This document shows positions 42,311 to 48,062 of a DNA stretch of 48,062 nucleotides, in pieces. Position 1 is the stretch's first letter, and every line of letters begins with the position of its first letter. The notes under the pieces were generated by a model, which was given only the letters and a program-made list of their open reading frames with translations, made no database searches and was not told the origin of the DNA. The DNA is taken from positions 1 through 48,062 of the forward strand of contig NZ_NCEN01000022.1 of NCBI RefSeq assembly GCF_002280675.1, written 5' to 3'. Made by a program: the position numbers and the translations under genes. The stretch is from Novosphingobium sp. 32-60-15 (GTDB lineage Bacteria; Pseudomonadota; Alphaproteobacteria; Sphingomonadales; Sphingomonadaceae).

Positions 42311-43320
42311 GAAGTTGTCCTGGCTGGAGGCGCGACAGATGCGCGCTCGATAAGAGTGTGGGGCAGGCGGCGGTGGTTGATATCGCCCCCTGCAATAAGG
42401 ATTTCGGTGGCAGTGCGGGCCAGCTCGATCATCGGCTGGTGGATTGTGGTCAGCGGCGGCCACACCGTGCGCGCCAGCGTGGTATCGTCAAACCCGGCAA
42501 CCGAAAGCTCGGCGGGAACATTGATGCCGCGATCGTGCGCCACGGCCAGAACGCCTGCGGCCATATCATCGTTTGAGGCGAAAATGGCGGTGGGCCGGTT
42601 GGATTGGTCCAGCAAGGCGCGCCCGCCGCGCACGCCGGAATCAAAATCGAACTCGCCTTCGCACACCAGCACCGGATCATAAGGCAGCCCTGCCCGGTCC
42701 AGCGCGCGGCGATAGCCGAACAGCCGGTCATCGGATGCCATGTGGTTCTGGTGGCCCTTGATAAAGCCGATCCGGCGGTGTCCGGCGTTTATCAGATAGG
42801 TGGTCATATCGTCGGCTGCCTGGGCATCATCCATGAACACCGAACTGGTCAGCGCGTGATTGGTGCCAGGAGAGATACGAACAAACGGAATATCCATATA
42901 TTCCAATGCCCTAAGCACCGGATCACAGTCAGTCACCGGTGACGACAGGATAATGCCGTCCACATGTGTTTCATCAACTAAACCCCGCACCTGCTCCCCC
43001 ACCAGCGGGTCAGCCACATCCACCGGTTGCGCCAGCAGGCGGATGTTGTTGGCGCGGCAAAAGTCCCAGCAGCCGGCCTGGATCTGAAACATGTAGTACG
43101 GGCTGTGATTGTCATAGATCAGCGCAATCTGGTTCGATTTCGCGCCCGACAGGATGCGCGCGGCGACGCTCGGCCGGAAGTCCAGCGCGCGCATCGCCTC
43201 TTCCACTTTGGCGCGCGTTTCTGCGCTGACATATGGATGCCCGTTCAGCACGCGACTGACAGTTTTCACCGCCACACCGGCGCGTGCCGCCACATCCCTG
43301 ATGTTTGACCGCTCGCTCAT
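42307..43320 (-). CDS. LacI-family transcriptional regulator of the sulfoquinovose operon
   Basis: A 337-residue regulator. The N-terminal LacI DNA-binding domain is NIRDVAARAGVAVKTVSRVLNG plus the hinge segment RILSGAKSNQIALIYDN, followed by a periplasmic-binding-protein-like sugar-sensing domain (IPFVRISPGTN, GHRRIGFIKGHQ, AIFASNDDMAAGVL, LSVAGFDD). Start and stop both overlap the flanking genes by 4 bp, so it is made in fixed ratio with the pathway enzymes. The probable target is the divergent promoter in front of the glycosidase and TonB receptor genes, with sulfoquinovose or its glyceride as inducer. Confidence 0.9.
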   Translation of the reverse strand: MSERSNIRDVAARAGVAVKTVSRVLNGHPYVSAETRAKVEEAMRALDFRPSVAARILSGAKSNQIALIYDNHSPYYMFQIQAGCWDFCRANNIRLLAQPVDVADPLVGEQVRGLVDETHVDGIILSSPVTDCDPVLRALEYMDIPFVRISPGTNHALTSSVFMDDAQAADDMTTYLINAGHRRIGFIKGHQNHMASDDRLFGYRRALDRAGLPYDPVLVCEGEFDFDSGVRGGRALLDQSNRPTAIFASNDDMAAGVLAVAHDRGINVPAELSVAGFDDTTLARTVWPPLTTIHQPMIELARTATEILIAGGDINHRRLPHTLIERASVAPPARTTS

Positions 43321-45404
43321 TCGTCCAGCACCCCCTGAAGCCCTGCAAACAGCGGCGCAAAGCTGCTGTCGGGCCGGTAAAATACCGGTGGCTGGCCGAT
43401 GGGTGAAGCGATGTCATACGTGCCGGGAGCGTAGTCTTCACCCGACCAGCAATGCCGCCAAACCCCTTCGCCCGGAAGGATGACTGTGCGTTGACGTGCG
43501 CCCTCTTCAATCACCGGTGCCACCAGCAGATCGGCACCGTAGAGGAACTGGTCCTGCACCGTAAAGAGCGCGCGATCCTGCGGGTAGTGCAGGAACAGCG
43601 GACGTTGCGCGGGCAAACCCTGCGCGCTCGCCTCATGGCACAAGTGGCGCACATAAGGCGCAAGGTGCTCGTGGACACGGCTCCAGCGCGCAAAGCAGGC
43701 CAGCAGCGCGTCATTGCTGTCATATTGCAGATTATCGTCGGGGCGGTTGCCTTCATGGCTGCGCATGACCGGCGCAAACGCCGCCAGTTCGCACCACCGC
43801 TCCATCAATTCGGCGGTGCGCACATTGCCGTGCAGCGATGTGTACCCGCCGCAATCCGAATGGCTATAGGCGTTGCCCACCAGCCCTGCCGATAGCGCAC
43901 CGGTAATCACCGTGCCGATGCCATCGTGGCGGGTAAAATCCACCGACTGGTCGCCCGCCCACAGCAACGGGCAATGGCCTTGCACGCCGGAAAAACCTGC
44001 GCGCATGAAGAACACCGCATCGCCGGTCCTGCCCCGGCTTGCCACGGCGCGGGCGTTGACCTCGGCCCACAGCACCGGCCAGCGGTTGTGCGCCTCCATC
44101 GCGTCCGAACCATCGGCCAGCCGCAAGTTCGTGGGCAGGTATTCGCCGAAATCGGCCATCCAGCCCGAAATGCCGATATCCAGCATTTCGCCGCCAAGGA
44201 TGCGTTCGGCAAACCATGCGCGGGTTTCCTCGCGGGTGAAATCCACCACGCCGCAATCAAACTCGCCAAAATCGACAAGATGCACCGCATCGTCATCAAG
44301 GTTCAGGCAGAAGTGCCCGCCCGCGCGCGCCTCTTCATACAGATCGCCATCCACCGCGATATAGGGGTTGGCATAAGCGAGGAAGCGGATGCCGCGTGCG
44401 TTCAATCCGGCAATGCGGGCGGCCAGATCGGGATAGCGATCCGCACTGCGCGCGCCGCTGTGCCAGTCCCAGAACAGGCGGCGACCGAATGTGGTCTCAC
44501 GGATGCCCGCCCAGTCTTCGCACCACAGGCCCGAAACCGCAGCGCCCGCCGCGATAAAGCGTTCAAGCCGGTCAAAGCTGGAGACCCCCGATTTCAACCC
44601 GACAATCGCTCCGCCAATCGCCCAGTCCGGCAATTCGGGTTGGCGGCCAAAGCGGGTGGACAATTGCGCGACAAGCCCTTGCGGACCATCGCTGGCGAAC
44701 ACTTCAAACCGCGCCGCACCGCTCCACACATCCACCGCATGGGCGGCAGGATCGGTAAAATCGAGCACGCTGTAGCAAGTGGCATCCAGATGCACCGCCA
44801 GCCAGCGCGAGGTGAGGAAGGTGGGCTGAGGATAATTGGTGTTCCAGTAATCGCCGCCCGCCATGCCTTCAGCGTCCATCCGCTGCGTCAGTGCGGTCAA
44901 TTTGTCGCGACCAACGCCGGGTTCGCTGGTCCAGACCGGAAAGCTGCGTCCGTTGAGCGCGAGGTAGCTCATCTGTTCGCCTCCGCCCCATACGCATTCG
45001 CCGGGTTCAGCATGGAACCGCACGCGCAAGCGATCATACTGCGGGACGAGCGCCCTGATTTCGAGCGTATTGCGTGAAAAGGCCACAAAAGCGACAGGAA
45101 CGCCCTGATCGAGCAGCTCAACTCCGCCATCCGTGATCTGCCATGCTTGCGGGGTGATCGCATCAAAAGGCTTGTCAGATATGGCAAAATTGCCACGAAC
45201 CATCTGCACATCGGCATTGCCGCGCGCCATGACTACCGCAGGACAAGAATCGGTGTGACGCAGCACCACCTTGTCCCCAATGCAGAGATGAAACCCCTTA
45301 TCTTTGGCGATCAGCCGCAATTGCAAAGCAATTTCCTCACCATTAGCGGCAGTGTGGCGAATTGGCCGCACCCACTGCCTGCTTTTTCTGACACCGCTTG
45401 ACAT
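43317..45404 (-). CDS. smoI: Sulfoquinovosidase (GH31, YihQ/SmoI-like, K-E-R-W-Y type)
   Basis: A 695-residue GH31 glycosidase releasing sulfoquinovose from sulfoquinovosides such as sulfoquinovosyl glycerol (E. coli YihQ has 678). The nucleophile is D418 in GWMADFGEYLP, the acid/base D485 in WAGDQSVD. The sulfonate-recognition residues of this subfamily are all present: K271 (VGLKSG), E296 (LWCEDWAG), R309 and W312 (FGRRLFWDW), and Y521 (DCGGYTSL), the K-E-R-W-Y form described for Agrobacterium rather than the Q-Q-R-W-Y form of E. coli. No signal peptide is seen, so hydrolysis is probably intracellular. The start is uncertain: an upstream TTG would add 16 residues. It is the first gene of the operon. 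Confidence 0.93.
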   Translation of the reverse strand: MSSGVRKSRQWVRPIRHTAANGEEIALQLRLIAKDKGFHLCIGDKVVLRHTDSCPAVVMARGNADVQMVRGNFAISDKPFDAITPQAWQITDGGVELLDQGVPVAFVAFSRNTLEIRALVPQYDRLRVRFHAEPGECVWGGGEQMSYLALNGRSFPVWTSEPGVGRDKLTALTQRMDAEGMAGGDYWNTNYPQPTFLTSRWLAVHLDATCYSVLDFTDPAAHAVDVWSGAARFEVFASDGPQGLVAQLSTRFGRQPELPDWAIGGAIVGLKSGVSSFDRLERFIAAGAAVSGLWCEDWAGIRETTFGRRLFWDWHSGARSADRYPDLAARIAGLNARGIRFLAYANPYIAVDGDLYEEARAGGHFCLNLDDDAVHLVDFGEFDCGVVDFTREETRAWFAERILGGEMLDIGISGWMADFGEYLPTNLRLADGSDAMEAHNRWPVLWAEVNARAVASRGRTGDAVFFMRAGFSGVQGHCPLLWAGDQSVDFTRHDGIGTVITGALSAGLVGNAYSHSDCGGYTSLHGNVRTAELMERWCELAAFAPVMRSHEGNRPDDNLQYDSNDALLACFARWSRVHEHLAPYVRHLCHEASAQGLPAQRPLFLHYPQDRALFTVQDQFLYGADLLVAPVIEEGARQRTVILPGEGVWRHCWSGEDYAPGTYDIASPIGQPPVFYRPDSSFAPLFAGLQGVLDE

Positions 45405-45434
45405 ATCGGGACAGCCATAGCATTTCAAGCGCCA

Positions 45435-45470
45435 ATCGCGGCCGATCGACAAGGGAGCATGACTACCCTT
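45435..45470. promoter_or_regulatory. Divergent promoter region with two dyads, candidate LacI operators
   Basis: The 98-bp gap between the glycosidase and TonB receptor starts contains ATCGCGGCCGAT (45435-45446, matching 4-bp arms around CGGC) and AAGGG-N10-CCCTT (45451-45470). Either could bind the operon's LacI protein. Both are short, so this is tentative. Confidence 0.3.
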
Positions 45471-45502
45471 GGAAGACCGCTTTTTGCAGGGAGAGTTCCA
45501 CG

Positions 45503-47833
45503 ATGATCAAGCATTCCGCATCCGTGCGCGCATTGGCACTATCCGCCAGCGCCCTTTCGCTCATCTTTACCGGCCAAGCCAGCGCGCAAGAAGCGGCTGA
45601 AGAAACCGGCGGCATTGCCGAAATCGTCGTCACCGCACAGAAGGTCGCTGAAAATGTGCAGGACGTGCCAATCGCGATTACCGCGATCACGGCTGACCGC
45701 CTTGAATCCAGCGGCGTCACCAGCCTTGAAGGGCTGACCCAGCTTGTTCCGTCGGTCACCTTCCGCAAGGGCACGACCAGCGCCAACAGCGCCATCGTGA
45801 TGCGCGGCGTCGGCACGATCACGTTCTCGGTTGCGGCTGAACCCAGCGTTTCCACCGTGGTTGACGGCGTCGTCCTCAGCCGCTCGGGCCAGGCCTTCAT
45901 GGACCTTGTCGATGCAGAGCGCCTTGAAGTGCTGCGCGGGCCCCAAGGCACGCTGTTCGGCAAGAACGCCTCGGCCGGTCTTGTCAGCATCGTTTCGAAG
46001 GGCGGCACCGATACGCTGCAAGGCGAAGTGCGCGCCGAATATTTCGAGGACGAGGAATATCGCCTGCGCGCCGCCATTTCCGGCCCGCTGGGCGAAGGCC
46101 TCAGCGCCCGCGTCACCGGCTTTTACGGCAGCTATGATGGCAATATCACCAACGTATTCGGTGGCCGCAATGACAAGATCAACGGTTACGAACATTACGG
46201 CGCGCGCGGCATCATCGATTATGAAAACGGCACGTCGCGCTTCCGCCTGATCGCCGATTACTTCAAGGCCAACGATGACTGCTGCGCCGATGTGACCACA
46301 GTCAGCCGTGGCGCTGTGCTGGATGCCGAACTCGGCCTGCCGGGCGGTGTGGCGCAAGGTGTGAACCAGCGCTTCGTCAATCACAACATCGTCACGCAAA
46401 CCAAAGACCGCCAGTGGAGCCTGACCGCATCGGGTGATTTCGACGTGTTCGAAAGCCACTCGCTCAGCGTGGTTGCGGGCTATCGCAACTGGCAGAACGA
46501 GGAAGTGCGCGAGGGTGACTTCCTGCCCCGCGCCATCGTTGGCACCGGCGAACTGCACGATAACGGCGAAGTGCGCACACAGCAGCTCAGCCTTGAAGTG
46601 CGCCTTGCCTCTGACCAGACGCAGCCGTTCTTCTATCAGGTTGGCGCCTTCGCATGGGGATCGGACAACCAGCAGGACTTCACGCGCCGCAACATCACGT
46701 GCGCCACGTCAACCCTGCCGCTCGCTGCATCGGGCGCGCGCCCTTGCAACACCGCCGATACGGTCAACACGCTGTTCCCCACGGCCACATCGTTCAGCGA
46801 TGTACAATCGCGCAACTATGCCGTGTTCGGTCAGGCAACCTATCGTTTCAGCGACATGTTCGCGCTGACCGGCGGCCTGCGCTGGACCAGGGATGATCTG
46901 GATTACACGCACACCCGCGCGCCAGCCGTCAACGCCACCAACGGCCTTCCCGCCACCGGCCCCGGCACCAACGGCAACCCCGCTGGCGGTACGCTGGCCA
47001 CGGGCGGCAACGGCACCAACACGTCAGCCGGATCAAGCAGCAACGACAACATCTCGGGCCGCGCCGTACTGCAATTCACCCCGTCCGAAGACGTGATGCT
47101 TTATGGCAGCTTCACGCGCGGCTATAAGGGGCCTGCGTTCAACGTGTTCTTCAATCACACCGCGCCCACCAACGCCGTGCCGATTGATGAAGAAACGTCC
47201 GATGCCTTTGAAATCGGCCTCAAATCGCAGTTCCTCGATAACCGCGTACAGTTCAATGCCTCGGCCTTCACCGTCACGTATAAAGGCTTCCAGGCCAACA
47301 ACTTCGTGCTGCTGAACGGTGCGGTCGTATCGAACCTGACCAACGCCGGGTCAGTGCGCAGCCAAGGCTTCGAAGCAGATCTGCTTGCCGTGCCAATGGA
47401 CGGCCTGACCCTGCGCGCCAGCGCGGCCTATGCCGATGCCAAGGTGCTCAAGTTCAACCCGAACCCTTCGACCAACGCACCTGATGCCCGCAACGGCACG
47501 CGCCTCCCGCTCGCGCCGAAGTTCACCTATACGCTGGGCGGCAGCTATGAACGTGATCTTGGCGGTTTCAAGATCTACCTCGACACCGATTTCCGCCATG
47601 TCGGCAAGCAGTTCTCCGACCTCGGCGAATCCGGCCCGATCGCGGCATACGGCATCTGGAACGCAGGCCTTGGCTTCTCGGACACAGAAGACAATTATCG
47701 CCTCACCTTCCTCGCCCGCAACATCACCGACAAGGCCTATGCCCTGCTCAACGTGAGCGCTGGCCAACGCCTGCAAATCCCGCGCGACGCAGACCGCTAC
47801 TTCGGCGTCAGCCTGCGCGCCAAGTTCCAGTAA
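45503..47833 (+). CDS. TonB-dependent outer-membrane receptor, candidate sulfoquinovosyl glycerol transporter
   Basis: A 776-residue receptor. The signal peptide (MIKHSASVRALALSASALSLIFTGQASA) is followed by IVVTAQKVAENVQDVPIAITAI and plug motifs including RLEVLRGPQGTLFGKNASAGLVS. The beta-barrel ends in LRAKFQ. The ATG has GGGAGAG upstream. It diverges from the sulfoquinovosidase operon with 98 bp between starts, so common control by the LacI protein is likely. No ABC transporter or other inner-membrane carrier for the sugar is present in the window. A strong intrinsic terminator follows 28 bp after the stop, so it is a single-gene transcript. Confidence 0.9.
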   Translation: MIKHSASVRALALSASALSLIFTGQASAQEAAEETGGIAEIVVTAQKVAENVQDVPIAITAITADRLESSGVTSLEGLTQLVPSVTFRKGTTSANSAIVMRGVGTITFSVAAEPSVSTVVDGVVLSRSGQAFMDLVDAERLEVLRGPQGTLFGKNASAGLVSIVSKGGTDTLQGEVRAEYFEDEEYRLRAAISGPLGEGLSARVTGFYGSYDGNITNVFGGRNDKINGYEHYGARGIIDYENGTSRFRLIADYFKANDDCCADVTTVSRGAVLDAELGLPGGVAQGVNQRFVNHNIVTQTKDRQWSLTASGDFDVFESHSLSVVAGYRNWQNEEVREGDFLPRAIVGTGELHDNGEVRTQQLSLEVRLASDQTQPFFYQVGAFAWGSDNQQDFTRRNITCATSTLPLAASGARPCNTADTVNTLFPTATSFSDVQSRNYAVFGQATYRFSDMFALTGGLRWTRDDLDYTHTRAPAVNATNGLPATGPGTNGNPAGGTLATGGNGTNTSAGSSSNDNISGRAVLQFTPSEDVMLYGSFTRGYKGPAFNVFFNHTAPTNAVPIDEETSDAFEIGLKSQFLDNRVQFNASAFTVTYKGFQANNFVLLNGAVVSNLTNAGSVRSQGFEADLLAVPMDGLTLRASAAYADAKVLKFNPNPSTNAPDARNGTRLPLAPKFTYTLGGSYERDLGGFKIYLDTDFRHVGKQFSDLGESGPIAAYGIWNAGLGFSDTEDNYRLTFLARNITDKAYALLNVSAGQRLQIPRDADRYFGVSLRAKFQ

Positions 47834-47860
47834 CCGCCCATCCCTCCCAAGGGCGGACAA

Positions 47861-47895
47861 AGAGGCTCCGGACTACGGTCCGGGGCCTCTTTTTT
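47861..47895 (+). terminator. Rho-independent terminator of the TonB receptor gene
   Basis: A 13-bp stem, AGAGGCTCCGGAC / GTCCGGGGCCTCT (one T-G wobble), with a TACG loop, then six T. Classic intrinsic terminator. The remaining bases to the end of the window show no supportable gene. Confidence 0.93.
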
Positions 47896-48062
47896 GTCCG
47901 GAGGGCAATCGGGATGGCGGCTTTGCGAGCTTGCAGCATAAATGGTGCCGTTCGGGAAACGACCCATTGCGGACATTCAACGGCAGGGCGGATTCCGCCT
48001 AAGAATGTCGTTCCGGCCAAGACGGGATTGCGAACATGGCACTACGGTATGCCGAAGCTGAT

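Noticed and set aside
43317..45404. Ordinary alpha-glucosidase or alpha-xylosidase for the GH31 gene
   Set aside because: The Lys-Glu-Arg-Trp-Tyr set and the GWMADFGEYLP and WAGDQ context are specific to sulfoquinovosidases.
47808..48020. Small minus-strand open frame at the window end
   Set aside because: It overlaps the end of the TonB receptor and its terminator and has no domain or ribosome site of note.

Overview
The window looks like the chromosome of a free-living aromatic-degrading alphaproteobacterium of the sphingomonad type (Novosphingobium/Sphingobium-like). This is inferred from the high GC content, two large TonB-dependent receptors with sphingomonad-style plug domains (IVVTAQK..ENVQDVPIAI), sphingan-like polysaccharide genes, many oxygenase and dehydrogenase genes, and REP-like hairpins containing AGCAATCCAGAG. 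I see no rRNA, tRNA, CRISPR array, intact insertion sequence or phage gene.

Region 1 (0.2-5.5 kb): a lysR-ketoacid reductase pair diverges from a translationally coupled trio: a benzoylformate decarboxylase-type ThDP enzyme and the alpha and beta subunits of a BenAB-like ring-hydroxylating dioxygenase. The reductase belongs to the ketopantoate reductase family, which includes D-mandelate dehydrogenases, so a mandelate-to-benzaldehyde route is plausible. Region 2 (5.9-13.8 kb, minus strand): a TonB receptor, three tandem cupins resembling 2,4'-dihydroxyacetophenone dioxygenase, a Rieske oxygenase, an SDR and a zinc alcohol dehydrogenase. This reads as an uptake and side-chain-cleavage operon for aryl ketones.

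Region 3 (13.9-28 kb): an AraC regulator, an MFS permease, a VOC protein, an MDR oxidoreductase and an IclR regulator on the minus strand face a plus-strand operon. That operon encodes a Tm-1/UPF0261 ATP-binding protein, a biotin carrier, a biotin carboxylase, an HMGL-type carboxyltransferase and a HAD phosphatase, followed by a c-type cytochrome, a 4-cresol dehydrogenase-like flavoprotein, an SDR and a metallo-beta-lactamase-fold protein. The gene order reads as 4-alkylphenol -> alcohol -> aryl ketone -> ATP-dependent carboxylation. The proposed kinase is a Tm-1-like protein rather than the phosphotransferases of known acetovanillone/4-hydroxyacetophenone pathways. A 15-bp dyad TTTCAC-N3-GTGAAA (or a close variant) precedes all three transcription units and would tie them to the IclR regulator.

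Region 4 (28-37.2 kb): a decayed sugar-porter fragment and a PDZ-M48 peptidase, then an exopolysaccharide locus (GDP-mannose/UDP-glucose dehydrogenase, two glycosyltransferases, outer-membrane export lipoprotein, tyrosine autokinase co-polymerase). Region 5 (37.2-47.9 kb): a compact minus-strand operon of sulfoquinovosidase, LacI regulator, aldo-keto reductase, SsuD-like monooxygenase, glpD and glpK, divergent from a TonB receptor. The sulfoquinovosidase carries the K-E-R-W-Y substrate signature. I read this as an oxidative desulfonation (sulfo-SMO) pathway for sulfoquinovosyl glycerol, with the released glycerol handled by glpK and glpD and outer-membrane uptake by the TonB receptor.

Functional assignments rest on reading motifs and on remembered family features. 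No database search was run.
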